From the NCBI RefSeq assembly GCF_020667895.1, contig NZ_JAFMPS010000002.1:77131-141130 (forward strand): a stretch of 64,000 bases of DNA. The letters run 5' to 3'. This DNA comes from Alcanivorax sp. 1008 (GTDB lineage: Bacteria; Pseudomonadota; Gammaproteobacteria; Pseudomonadales; Alcanivoracaceae). The notes beneath the pieces are model-generated. The model ran no database searches, was not told the origin of the DNA, and saw nothing but the letters and a program-made list of their open reading frames with translations. A program made the position numbers and the translations under genes. Shown piece after piece: positions 20,432 to 29,015 of this stretch (position 1 is the first letter of the stretch; the number at the start of each line of letters is the position of its first letter).

Positions 20432-21970
20432 ATGACCAATGCGTATACTGATCTGAGCCCCTCTCAACTCGTCGAGCTGGCTATCCAGCGCAACGAAGGC
20501 CAACTGGCAGCCAACGGCGCCCTGGTATGCGACACCGGTCATCGCACCGGTCGTTCGCCGATGGATCGCTTTATCGTTGATGAGCCGACCACCAGCGCCA
20601 AGATTCACTGGGGCCCGATCAACCGCGCATTTGACGCAGCCAAATTCGACGCCCTGTGGTCACGGGTGGAGCAGTTCGTCGAGCAGAGCGACACCTTTAC
20701 CTCGCACCTGCATGTCGGCTCGGCACCGGCCCACTATATCCCGGTCAAGGTGACCACCCAGACCGCCTGGCACAACCTGTTTGCCAACACCCTGTTTATC
20801 CGTCCGTCCCAGTACAACCCGGCGCGGAAAGACAACTGGGAAATTCTCCACGCTGCCAACTTCAAGTGTGACCCGGAGCGTGACGGCACCCACTCTGACG
20901 GCTGCGTCATTTTCCAGTTCGCCCAACGTCGCGTGCTGATCGCTGGCATGGAGTACGCCGGCGAAATGAAGAAGGCCATGTTCGCCGTGCAGAACTTCCT
21001 GCTGCCGGAAGCTGACGTGCTGCCCATGCATTGCTCCGCCAACGTTGGTGACGACGGCGATGTGGTGCTGTTCTTCGGCCTGTCTGGCACCGGCAAAACC
21101 ACCCTGTCCGCAGATCCGGCCCGTTACCTGATCGGTGACGACGAGCACGGCTGGGGCGAAGGCGTGGTGTTCAATATCGAGGGCGGTTGCTATGCCAAGT
21201 GCATCGACCTGTCACAGCAGAACGAACCGGTAATCTGGAACGCCATCAAGTTTGGTGCGGTACTGGAAAACGTAGTCATCGACCCGCAGACCCGCGTGCC
21301 TGATTACACCAACGTATCGAAAACCCAAAACACCCGTGCCGCCTACCCGCTGCAGAACGTTGACAAGCGCGTGGTTGAAAACCTGGCCGGTGAGCCGAAG
21401 CGCATCATCTTCCTCACCTGCGACCTGACCGGCGTACTGCCGCCAGTGTCCAAGCTGTCCCGTGAAGCGGCTGCTTACCACTTCCTGTCCGGTTACACCG
21501 CGCTGGTTGGCTCCACCGAAATGGGTGCAGGCTCAGGCATCAAGAGCACCTTCTCCACCTGCTTTGGCGCACCGTTCTTCCCGCGTCGCGCTAGTGAATA
21601 TGCCGAGCTGCTGATGAAGCGTGTTGATGCTTTCGGCGCTCAGGTATTTCTGGTCAACACCGGCTGGACCGGTGGTGCCTACGGTGAAGGCAAGCGCTTT
21701 AGCATTCCCACCACCCGCGGCGTAGTTAACGCGATTGTTTCCGGTGCTCTGGACAGCGTGGATACTGTCCACATTGACGGCCTGAATCTGGACGTACCGG
21801 TATCCGTTCCGGGTGTTGACGACGACCTGCTGGTACCGAAGAAAACCTGGAAAGACCCGGCCGCTTACGATGCTCAAGCCAAGCATCTGGCAGCCCAGTT
21901 CCAGCAGAACTTTGCTGACAAGTACCCGGATGTTTCAGAGGACATTCGCGCTGCCGGCCCGAAGATGTAA
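20432..21970 (+). CDS. pckA: Phosphoenolpyruvate carboxykinase (ATP)
   Basis: 512-residue gluconeogenic enzyme converting oxaloacetate and ATP to PEP, CO2 and ADP. Seen: [12 protein letters not shown], the kinase-1a P-loop [11 protein letters not shown] (about residues 218-228), the PEPCK-specific metal site ([23 protein letters not shown]), [17 protein letters not shown], and [14 protein letters not shown] near the adenine site. The ATG at 20432 (MTNAYTDLS) has AGGAAG upstream. This enzyme is essential for growth on fatty acids or acetate, which fits an oil- or lipid-using lifestyle. The terminator directly downstream has been split by the 13.55-kb element. Confidence 0.97.
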   Translation: MTNAYTDLSPSQLVELAIQRNEGQLAANGALVCDTGHRTGRSPMDRFIVDEPTTSAKIHWGPINRAFDAAKFDALWSRVEQFVEQSDTFTSHLHVGSAPAHYIPVKVTTQTAWHNLFANTLFIRPSQYNPARKDNWEILHAANFKCDPERDGTHSDGCVIFQFAQRRVLIAGMEYAGEMKKAMFAVQNFLLPEADVLPMHCSANVGDDGDVVLFFGLSGTGKTTLSADPARYLIGDDEHGWGEGVVFNIEGGCYAKCIDLSQQNEPVIWNAIKFGAVLENVVIDPQTRVPDYTNVSKTQNTRAAYPLQNVDKRVVENLAGEPKRIIFLTCDLTGVLPPVSKLSREAAAYHFLSGYTALVGSTEMGAGSGIKSTFSTCFGAPFFPRRASEYAELLMKRVDAFGAQVFLVNTGWTGGAYGEGKRFSIPTTRGVVNAIVSGALDSVDTVHIDGLNLDVPVSVPGVDDDLLVPKKTWKDPAAYDAQAKHLAAQFQQNFADKYPDVSEDIRAAGPKM

Positions 21971-21990
21971 GCTACTTCAGGCAGCAATAA

Positions 21991-22016
21991 AAGAGCCCGC
22001 CTCATGCGAGGCGTTC
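21991..22016 (+). terminator. Hybrid pckA terminator created by the element insertion
   Basis: The host sequence GCCCGCCTCAT ends exactly where the element begins. Host bases plus the element end form a new hairpin CGCCTC-ATGC-GAGGCG (21998-22013). The original terminator stem (GCCCGC on the left, GCGGGC at about 35565-35570 on the right) is separated by 13.55 kb. The element end therefore partly replaces the stem it disrupted. Confidence 0.6.
21999..22005. repeat. Target-site duplication, left copy
   Basis: GCCTCAT immediately outside the left terminal inverted repeat is repeated exactly at 35558-35564 outside the right one. Depending on where the true end is placed, shared bases extend the duplication to as many as 11 bp. 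The 7-bp reading keeps the inverted repeats symmetric. Confidence 0.75.
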
Positions 22017-22031
22017 AATTAAACTGTTGAT
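22006..22031 (+). repeat. Left terminal inverted repeat
   Basis: 26 bp identical to the reverse complement of 35532-35557, beginning GCGAGGCGTTC and ending CTGTTGAT. A degenerate third copy in the left-end orientation is visible at about 35192-35210 (CGAGGCGTTCGATTTTCTG), inside the right end of the element. Confidence 0.85.
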
Positions 22032-22050
22032 GTTTGCCTGATTCGATGTA

Positions 22051-22071
22051 CCCTCAGCATTTATCTGAGGG
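22051..22071 (+). promoter_or_regulatory. Inverted repeat overlapping the transposase-like gene's ribosome-binding site
   Basis: CCCTCAG at 22051-22057 and CTGAGGG at 22065-22071 form a perfect 7-bp dyad with a 7-nt spacer. The right arm contains the GAGGGA Shine-Dalgarno sequence of the gene starting at 22079. As RNA it could sequester the site and limit transposase translation; as DNA it could be an operator. Both are inference. Confidence 0.45.
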
Positions 22072-22078
22072 ACATCGG

Positions 22079-23731
22079 ATGGGTACTAAACCTCGCGTAC
22101 CTCCCGAAGCGGGGGGCATTCAGGTGAATACCTGCCACAACCCTCTATGTCCGCAGTATGGACGCCACCCTCAGAATAATTCAGACGGTAAGAAGATCCG
22201 TGACGGCTTCCGAGTTGTAGGCACCGGTGGCGGGCAAAAGGCCCTCCATTGCGCTGCGTGTGGGCGATACAATCGTCTTAGAAGCAACCAGGCTATATGC
22301 GAGGAGCTAGAGCGGCTTTGGGCACCTCATGTCCCTCCCTTGGGTCCTGCCTGCAAGAACAATGACTGCGAGAACCGGCATCATCCTCTGCGACTCCATC
22401 CTTACGAGTATGCTGGCTTTGGCACAAACTCCAGTGGCTCAAGGCGCTACCGCTGCAATCGCTGCCACAAAGTCTTCTCATTCAGCCCCAAGGCCACACT
22501 GCGACAGCGCCACCCCGAAAAGAATGAAGCCATCTTCCGGGCACTGATTAACAAGGTTCCCATGCGTCGCATTTGCGAGCTTGTGGAGGTTCAACCGGCT
22601 GTTCTGTATCAACGACTAGGATTTTTCCAAAAGCAATGTAATCGATTCGCTCGACATGCTGAGCGACCGTTGATTGACGGGTTTGATGTTGGAGCCCTGA
22701 ATATTGCGATTGACCGACAGGAACATAGCATGAACTGGGGCAGCGCCATGGACCGCCGCAATGCCCGAATTACCGGAGTTGCGAGCGCCGACAACCATTC
22801 AGGCTACGTTTTCGGAATGCACTTCGACCACGATCCGTCTCTGGATATCTTTGAGGTGGATCTACATGCTCGAGAAATTGGCGATCTTGATACATACGAA
22901 CCATTTCGTATGTACGCAAGACTTTGGTTGCCAAGTGATCAAGAGCCAGATCAGATTGTTATCGCGAAAAATCTACCATCAATGGCACTTCCGGCCACGG
23001 GGGCGCGCGTAAGGCGTGACTATACAATGTTCGCGCATTTTCATTTTCTGAAGAGACTCCTTCCTGGAGCTAGAAGAATTGTCTTTTATATGGATCATGA
23101 GGCGGGCATACGCTCGGCATGCGTTTCTGCCTTTCATGATGATATTAAGAATGGGAGGGTTGATGCATTTCTAGTGAAATCAGCCAAGGATATCACTATT
23201 GATGAGAAGCGCCTGAGTTTGTCAAGAAGGGAGAGCCAGCTGGCAAAGTTAAGGAGAGAAACCCCCGATCAGTCAGACTGGCTGCTCGCTCGTAGCATGG
23301 TAGAGAAAGAGTACGAAAAAGTTTGCAAGCAAGAAGCCATTTTAACTAGGCGCTGGGTAAGCCATCCACTTCCCAATATGGCCGAACCGGTGAAAAGTGT
23401 CTGTTATCTTACCGATAGCGGGTGTTGGTCTTCGCAGGAAATAGCAAACATGATGCTCTGGGGAAGCCTGCATGGTGTCGACCGATTCTTCATGAAAATC
23501 AGACGCCGCTTGTCATTGCTGGAGCGCCCGATCCACTCACCATCAAGTGCGCGGACATGGTTAGGGGGTAGTCCTTACAATCCCGAGAAGGTATTGCAGA
23601 TAGTCTCCGTTTTCCGCGTGGCGCACAATTACATACTTACCGGAAAGGATAAAAAAACACCGGCTATGCGATTGGGGTTGGCAGAAAAGCCTTACAGCAT
23701 TCAGGATGTTTTGAACTTCGATGAGGACTAG
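22079..23731 (+). CDS. Zinc-ribbon, HTH, DDE transposase-like protein (putative element recombinase)
   Basis: About 550 residues. Two zinc-ribbon-like modules: Cys19/Cys24 with Cys58/Cys61, and Cys92/Cys97 with Cys126/Cys129 (RRYRCNRCHKVFSFSP), the latter like the InsA zinc finger of IS1. A helix-turn-helix follows (NKVPMRRICELVEVQPAVLYQRLG). The second half looks RNase H-like with candidate acidic residues Asp212 (IAIDRQ), Asp339 (FYMDHEAG) and Glu482 (SLLERPIH, in an Arg-rich C-terminus like IS1 InsB). The spacing is far longer than in IS1, so family membership is uncertain. ATG 22079 is chosen for its GAGGGA site. The gene sits next to the left inverted repeat, the usual place for a transposase. 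Its stop abuts the stop of the convergent WYL gene with no gap. Confidence 0.65.
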   Translation: MGTKPRVPPEAGGIQVNTCHNPLCPQYGRHPQNNSDGKKIRDGFRVVGTGGGQKALHCAACGRYNRLRSNQAICEELERLWAPHVPPLGPACKNNDCENRHHPLRLHPYEYAGFGTNSSGSRRYRCNRCHKVFSFSPKATLRQRHPEKNEAIFRALINKVPMRRICELVEVQPAVLYQRLGFFQKQCNRFARHAERPLIDGFDVGALNIAIDRQEHSMNWGSAMDRRNARITGVASADNHSGYVFGMHFDHDPSLDIFEVDLHAREIGDLDTYEPFRMYARLWLPSDQEPDQIVIAKNLPSMALPATGARVRRDYTMFAHFHFLKRLLPGARRIVFYMDHEAGIRSACVSAFHDDIKNGRVDAFLVKSAKDITIDEKRLSLSRRESQLAKLRRETPDQSDWLLARSMVEKEYEKVCKQEAILTRRWVSHPLPNMAEPVKSVCYLTDSGCWSSQEIANMMLWGSLHGVDRFFMKIRRRLSLLERPIHSPSSARTWLGGSPYNPEKVLQIVSVFRVAHNYILTGKDKKTPAMRLGLAEKPYSIQDVLNFDED

Positions 23732-24676
23732 CTAGTCTCGCCTGAAGGCGTATTGCTCTCGGACCCTTGGGTCTCGCAATACAATTCGCTGAACTGGAAC
23801 CCCTCCACTCTTTTCACTGCCTCGGCAATCATCCAGCCGAAAGCGGAAAAGGAAATAAGGAATCATGCAGCGCCGCAGGGAGACCTCCCATACCCAGCCA
23901 TATGATCGTTTTATCATTCCATACTCTTGGGTCACGACCCGTTGCTGCCCGGCGGATAAATCAGGGCTTGGCATGATCTCGATAGTCTCAAATATTTCCC
24001 AGGCATGATCTGTCGCTCCGGCTTCAGGACAAGCCTTGTTGGATGGCTTTATCGTCTGAATGCGGGTAAGCGCCAAATCGATATGCATACTGCGATGCCC
24101 ATCGAATGCCCGCACATGCCACCGATCTCCTGTCCATGCAAGGGCATGAGGCCAAATGGTTCTGTTCTCTGCTTGAGGTGTTGAGAAGGACTGATAGCGT
24201 ATCTCGCATCCTCGTTTCTGATGAATAGCCAGTAAAACGCCACGAAGAATGGCGTTGTCTATATGGCTTTGAGGCGGCAGTAACACATCGCAAGGAGCAA
24301 AAGACCCGAGCTCCGCCTTCAGGCCATCGGAGGGGCTCTGAGCGTGTGCGAGCAACAAGGTTAGATATTCCTGCCCATCCCCAGAAGCGAAAACGGGCGT
24401 GAACTGATCCCCAGGTCTATAAGAGCGGTTCACCTCGTCATACCGAAGATTGTTCGGAAAATGTGTCTTGTAGGACCGCATCTCCCGCGTCAGGTGGTTC
24501 GGTGTGACTCCAAACTGGTCACAGATATCTCGGCGATTGACCTCTCCCTCCCAGAGCAACCGTGACTCCAGAAAACGGTATCGTTGCTGCTGACTGTAGC
24601 TCAGGCTGGCAATCCATGATTGCCGCTCTCGCATCGTCAGCTTGCGGTCTGTAGCGCTGATGGTCGTCGTGGACAT
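23732..24676 (-). CDS. WYL-domain transcriptional regulator
   Basis: 314 residues in the layout of BrxR/CapW-type defence regulators. An N-terminal winged helix (about 35-85: LWEGEVNRRDICDQFGVTPNHLTREMRSYK) is followed by a WYL/Sm-like domain (about 150-210: CEIRYQSFSTPQAENRTIWPHALAWTGDRWHVRAFDG...RSMHIDLALTRI) and a C-terminal WCX-like region (about 230-312). Such proteins repress defence genes until a ligand, possibly nucleic acid, binds. It is divergent from the methylase gene with a 118-bp intergenic region containing a perfect dyad, so autorepression and control of the methylase-nuclease pair are likely. Confidence 0.85.
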   Translation of the reverse strand: MSTTTISATDRKLTMRERQSWIASLSYSQQQRYRFLESRLLWEGEVNRRDICDQFGVTPNHLTREMRSYKTHFPNNLRYDEVNRSYRPGDQFTPVFASGDGQEYLTLLLAHAQSPSDGLKAELGSFAPCDVLLPPQSHIDNAILRGVLLAIHQKRGCEIRYQSFSTPQAENRTIWPHALAWTGDRWHVRAFDGHRSMHIDLALTRIQTIKPSNKACPEAGATDHAWEIFETIEIMPSPDLSAGQQRVVTQEYGMIKRSYGWVWEVSLRRCMIPYFLFRFRLDDCRGSEKSGGVPVQRIVLRDPRVREQYAFRRD

Positions 24677-24752
24677 TAGTCACCAATCATGACGAGTGGT
24701 GTGCTCGTCTGCATTACAACAATGGATATGATTACTGTAAATCTCATGATAC

Positions 24753-24774
24753 TATCCTTGTCTGCATAAGGATA
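24753..24774 (+). promoter_or_regulatory. Candidate WYL-regulator operator
   Basis: TATCCTT at 24753-24759 and AAGGATA at 24768-24774 are a perfect 7-bp inverted repeat with an 8-nt spacer, 20 nt before the methylase GTG and inside the WYL/methylase divergent region. BrxR-like WYL regulators bind inverted repeats in such positions; the assignment to this regulator is inference. Confidence 0.5.
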
Positions 24775-24794
24775 GATAAGGAAGGATTGCACTC

Positions 24795-27700
24795 GTGGCG
24801 AGCTCAATCACACAGCGTTGGCTTGATGGCTGGGGGTATGCGAACGCCCGGCAGGCGCTGCATTGCCGGGGGGATTCAATCCCGCCGAACCACGCCTATC
24901 GCAATGAAATCAGTGAGTTACTAGACCCCGAAAACACGATTAAAGCCACGGCTGTCTTTGACGTGGAAGGGGTTCCCACGGTTTGTTTTATTGAAGACAA
25001 CGGCGCCTTGGCCGAGAGCCAGGATGCGCTGGACCGCATAAGGGAGAAAATCTGGAATCAGAACCTTATTTCGGTGCTATTGCTGATCAGCCCTTCCCAA
25101 GCCACCCTGGTTCCTGTCAGTCGCAAAGACCTGAAGCCCGAAACCATTGCCTGGGCCGACCGGGGCACACATGGCCCATATTCCTGTCGGGGCGTGCAGG
25201 CCGGTGAGCTATTCCGGCGCCACAAGGACTGGTTTGTCCCTGAGGACCGGGTAGATCAGCACCTCCTGCGGAACCTGAATTATATGATTCGGAGTCTTGA
25301 GGGATCCGGGTTGCTCAAGGTGGACGCGCAGTTCCTGATGGCGCAAGTACTGTTCATCTCCTACCTAGAGCATCGTGGCATTGTTGGCGATAGGTACCGC
25401 CAGAAGCACAACCTTTCCAGTCTGGAATATTTAGTAGCTGCCAGGGACCGCAAAGGCATCTATCGACTGATTAATAGATTGAAAGGGGATTTCAACGGGG
25501 AGTTGCTTGAGCCGGAAACTGAGGGTACCGGCTTATGGAAAACCCTATCCGATGAAGCCTTGGCTTTGCTGCATCGTTTTCTATGCCGCGATGATCTTGA
25601 GGGCGGCCAGCAAAGCCTTTGGCATTACGACTTCCGGTACATCCCTGTCGAGCTGCTGTCCGGGATATATGAATCATTCCTTGCAGACGATAAACGCGAT
25701 GCCGGCGCCTACTACACCCCGCGTCATTTGGCGAACCTGGCGGTAGATCTGGCATTCCAGAAATCAACAAACATTCTTTCAGAGCGCATATACGATGGTG
25801 CTTGTGGCTCAGGTATCCTGCTGACCACCGCTTATCGGCGCATGCTGTCCTATGCACAGGCACGGGGCAAAGACCGGTCGCTATCGTTTGAGGAGCGTAG
25901 AGACCTGCTTGAGGGGCACATTTTTGGCTCGGATCTGAATGAGTCTGCCTGCCGGGTAACGGCTTTCAGTTTGTATCTTTCCTTGTTGGAAGGCTTGCAA
26001 CCATCCGATATCTCCCGGCTGCAGGACGACAACCAGGTAAAGCTGCCGAACTTGAGTAAGCGGAACATTATTGGTGGCGCGACTCGGGGAGATTTCTTCT
26101 CCGAGAAGAACGGGCACCTGACCGGTACGAAGTTCAGCATCATTCTGTCAAACCCTCCCTGGGTTGAGCCAAAAGGCAAAACCAGCGTTACAAGCGATGC
26201 TTGGGCCAAGAAAAGGGGCTTCAAGATTCCGCGCCGGCAGATGGCTGCTGCATTCATGTTGCGCGCCAGAGATTATCTGCAGCCGCAGGGTCGCGCATGC
26301 CTGATCCTGCCGGTAAGTGTAGTGGCCGCCCCAACCAGCTCGGAGTTCTTACGTACCTGGCTGGATCACTATGAGCTAGAGACGTTAATTAATTTCGGGG
26401 ATATCCGAAAACTTCTGTTCAGCACGGCAAAGCAACCCTGTCTTATCGCCGTTGGGACAGCCAGGCCACAAGACATGATTGGCTGTGTGGCAGGCAACGA
26501 GACATTTGAGTACTGGGTCCCCAAGGCAGACATCAGTTTGGCGTTCAATCGACTATCTCTGCACAGTCACGATAGACATCTCTTGGCGACCCGGTTCCTG
26601 CAACTTCGTAATGAATCCCTGACAACGCTGTTTTGGGGAACGATGCAGGACATGGCGACTATCAGCTCGCTGCGAGCACAGGGCCAATTAGGTGACCTGA
26701 TTGGCAGCAATGGCCCATGGAGTAATCGAAAGGGGTTTCATGCACATGATGCCTCAATCTCTGACCCTGTTTCCTCTAAGCCACTGCGCAAGATGCTTTT
26801 CCTTGATGCGCGTAACTTGCATGTTGATGGCCCCCTTCTGGATCGCTCAGCACTAGAGCCTTTCCCTCCTCTCATGAAAACAGTGACAAGGTTGCCAAAA
26901 TCTCTTTTGCAGGCCTTCGCTGGACCAAAGATCATTTTCACAGATGGCATAACAAGTGACCGCAAGATCCGGGCAGTATTCTCGAAAGAGGCTTTCTCTT
27001 TTAAGCATAGTGTGGGCATGCTATCTGGGCCTGAGGAAGATGAGCCTGTCATGCGCTTTGTTGCAGCGTATATGCAATCGAGCCTTGCGCAGTATGTTCT
27101 GTTAATGACGGCATATCAGGTTAATTTTGAGCGCGAACGTGTATCTCTCAAGGACATTGAGGGCCTTCCATTCGTTCATCCTGATCAACATGCAAACCCT
27201 GAGATGGCATGGAAAATAATCAAAGATCTCTCTACTCAGATGCAAGCGCTGGAGAAAGCAAGAGAGATACTACGTCAGGGCATGGATACAAAGATTATTG
27301 ACGATCTTGTTTTTGATTATTTCTCCCTAAGTCGCTTGCAGAGGTCTCGAATCAGGGAGGTCTCTGAGTATATCGCGCCAAACCTTCAGCCAGGATCCAT
27401 TGACAGACTGGACACCCCCCTTCAGGGTCGGACTCCACAAGTACAGATTGAGAAGTATACAAGAGCTTTACGTGAGGAGATTCAGAACTGGTCGAAGGCG
27501 AGAGGCGGACGCGGCACTATCAATGTGTCCGTCATTATCAACACGCAGGACATCTCCGGAGCATTGGGAGTGGTGAAAATCCAGCCCGCTTCCCGAGAGG
27601 CTTCCTCTGGCGGTGCGCTTCAACTGAATAAGGATGACCGTGCCTTGAGTGCACTGTTGTCCAAGTTATCTGCCAACAAGCTACTACCTATGGATCTAGG

Positions 27701-27869
27701 CGATAACCTTCAGTTTATCCCTGAAACAATCGTTCGATCTGGCGATGCGCTGTATCTGGTAAAGCCTCTGATCCGCAGACTCTGGATGAGCTCAGAGGCA
27801 TACCGGGATGCTGAGCGCGTTGTGCGGAGTGTGATAGCCGCATCGGGAGACATGGAGGCCGCTCAGTGA
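24795..27869 (+). CDS. N6-adenine-type DNA methyltransferase (Eco57I/PglX-like), defence-associated
   Basis: 1,024 residues. The core has an SAM-binding order typical of gamma-class amino-methyltransferases: YYTPRHLA (motif X-like, 306-313), YDGACGSGIL (motif I, 333-342), IFGSDLNESAC (motif II), and SIILSNPPW (catalytic motif IV, 449-456). A ~300-residue N-terminal region (VDQHLLRNLNYMIRSL..., LMAQVLFISYLEHRGI) resembles the helical N-terminal part of large type IIG/PglX enzymes. The C-terminal ~550 residues would hold target recognition. No PD-(D/E)XK motif is visible within this protein. The GTG start has AAGGA upstream. The stop overlaps the next gene by 4 bp (GTGA), making a coupled pair with a nuclease-like protein. 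Confidence 0.88.
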   Translation: MASSITQRWLDGWGYANARQALHCRGDSIPPNHAYRNEISELLDPENTIKATAVFDVEGVPTVCFIEDNGALAESQDALDRIREKIWNQNLISVLLLISPSQATLVPVSRKDLKPETIAWADRGTHGPYSCRGVQAGELFRRHKDWFVPEDRVDQHLLRNLNYMIRSLEGSGLLKVDAQFLMAQVLFISYLEHRGIVGDRYRQKHNLSSLEYLVAARDRKGIYRLINRLKGDFNGELLEPETEGTGLWKTLSDEALALLHRFLCRDDLEGGQQSLWHYDFRYIPVELLSGIYESFLADDKRDAGAYYTPRHLANLAVDLAFQKSTNILSERIYDGACGSGILLTTAYRRMLSYAQARGKDRSLSFEERRDLLEGHIFGSDLNESACRVTAFSLYLSLLEGLQPSDISRLQDDNQVKLPNLSKRNIIGGATRGDFFSEKNGHLTGTKFSIILSNPPWVEPKGKTSVTSDAWAKKRGFKIPRRQMAAAFMLRARDYLQPQGRACLILPVSVVAAPTSSEFLRTWLDHYELETLINFGDIRKLLFSTAKQPCLIAVGTARPQDMIGCVAGNETFEYWVPKADISLAFNRLSLHSHDRHLLATRFLQLRNESLTTLFWGTMQDMATISSLRAQGQLGDLIGSNGPWSNRKGFHAHDASISDPVSSKPLRKMLFLDARNLHVDGPLLDRSALEPFPPLMKTVTRLPKSLLQAFAGPKIIFTDGITSDRKIRAVFSKEAFSFKHSVGMLSGPEEDEPVMRFVAAYMQSSLAQYVLLMTAYQVNFERERVSLKDIEGLPFVHPDQHANPEMAWKIIKDLSTQMQALEKAREILRQGMDTKIIDDLVFDYFSLSRLQRSRIREVSEYIAPNLQPGSIDRLDTPLQGRTPQVQIEKYTRALREEIQNWSKARGGRGTINVSVIINTQDISGALGVVKIQPASREASSGGALQLNKDDRALSALLSKLSANKLLPMDLGDNLQFIPETIVRSGDALYLVKPLIRRLWMSSEAYRDAERVVRSVIAASGDMEAAQ

Positions 27870-28525
27870 GGACCCGCTATTCATGGAGTGAACTGATACC
27901 GGCCGATGAAACGCGGATGGCCGTATCTTTTATCGCCAGCATGTGGGATCGATGTTCTCATCGAAATCCAGAGTTCTTCTATAAAAAGCATGAGCCTAAG
28001 CTGACAGAACTTTTGTACATGGAATTGTATATGAATTCACAATCAGCAGGTCTAACCGGATTCTGGCAGAATGAGCCTCAGCACCCGATGCTGGACGAAG
28101 AAGGAAAGGTTATACGGATCCGAAAGGATATCGTCTATCTTTCCAATCAGGCCGCTCAACGCCTTAATTTGATATTCGAGTTCAAGAAAATCACCAACAA
28201 CAGAAGCGCCTACTTGGGTAAAGATGGGCTAAGCCGATTTATCACTGGTAACTATGCAATCGATGAGCCCCTCGCTTTTATGGTTGGCATAATGAAGGCC
28301 GATGATGAAAATTCTATAGATGCCCTCTATCGCTCTCTTTGCAATTCTGCTCAGCAGCGTGCCCTGCGTATGGTTCATGATGTTCATGGACAATATATTG
28401 TTAAACCATCGAAGATTGTAGATAGCGTAGTAACTTTCGATACTGAGCATAATCGTCCTCCCGAGAAGGCCCCAAAAGGTGGAACGATTACTGTTGGGCA
28501 TATTTTCCTACGTTGCTCGACCTAG
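27866..28525 (+). CDS. PD-(D/E)XK nuclease-like partner of the methylase
   Basis: 219 residues from a GTG overlapping the methylase stop by 4 bp. A candidate nuclease core is visible: Glu48 in KLTELLYMELY, Asp88 in RIRKDIVYLS, then Glu105-Phe-Lys107 in NLIFEFKKI, i.e. D-x16-ExK with the hydrophobic strand expected before ExK. This fits a single-domain restriction endonuclease. The C-terminal half (DEPLAFMVGIMKADDENSIDAL, then VTFDTEHNRPPEKAPKGGTITVGHIFLRC) is not recognised. The context suggests a two-gene restriction-modification or methylation-sensing system. No helicase, PglZ or BrxL-like genes accompany it. Confidence 0.7.
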   Translation: MRTRYSWSELIPADETRMAVSFIASMWDRCSHRNPEFFYKKHEPKLTELLYMELYMNSQSAGLTGFWQNEPQHPMLDEEGKVIRIRKDIVYLSNQAAQRLNLIFEFKKITNNRSAYLGKDGLSRFITGNYAIDEPLAFMVGIMKADDENSIDALYRSLCNSAQQRALRMVHDVHGQYIVKPSKIVDSVVTFDTEHNRPPEKAPKGGTITVGHIFLRCST

Positions 28526-29015
28526 CCAGATCGCGCTGGGCTCACTTCGCTACGACTTTTTTGCATGCTAAATGTTGCGTAAAGAAAGGAAGTTACGCTA
28601 TCGTGCGAAAACGTAATGATCGGCAAATACTCATGACCCACCCCATCTCCCATCTTGTGCTGGCATGGCCGCCGGCGTTTGCAAATGCCGGCTCGCAGCA
28701 GCGTGGGCATGTGACATCACTGCGCCACCCGACACCCCGAATATCACGCTCGATATAAGCCTGCTCCGCCAGGCTGGTGGCGCCCGCCACCGTTGCTCTC
28801 GCCAGTTTGGCGGAGGGCTGATTTAAATCCCAATCGAGCGTACGTCATGCAAGCCCATGTATCTATCGATATTCGCCTTGAGCTTATGGGCGAGCTGCCC
28901 TTCCAGATATGCGAGCCAGACACCGACACAGTGATGCTCGTCGTTGATATCGGTCATAGGCGCGATCATGTTCATTGGCTGGTTAGCCAGCTTGGCCAGA
29001 GAAGCAGGAGGCAGT
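28526..29015. other. 490-bp region without a confident gene
   Basis: Two weak minus-strand frames are the best candidates: 28823-28975 (50 residues, MNMIAPMTDINDEHHCVGVW...), and 28593-28790 from a GTG (65 residues, with CPRCCEPAFANAG, zinc-ribbon-like). They are 32 bp apart and could be small phage-type genes, but neither has a strong ribosome-binding site. A 64-residue plus-strand frame at 28848-29041 overlaps and competes. No terminator is clear after the nuclease-like gene. Confidence 0.4.
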
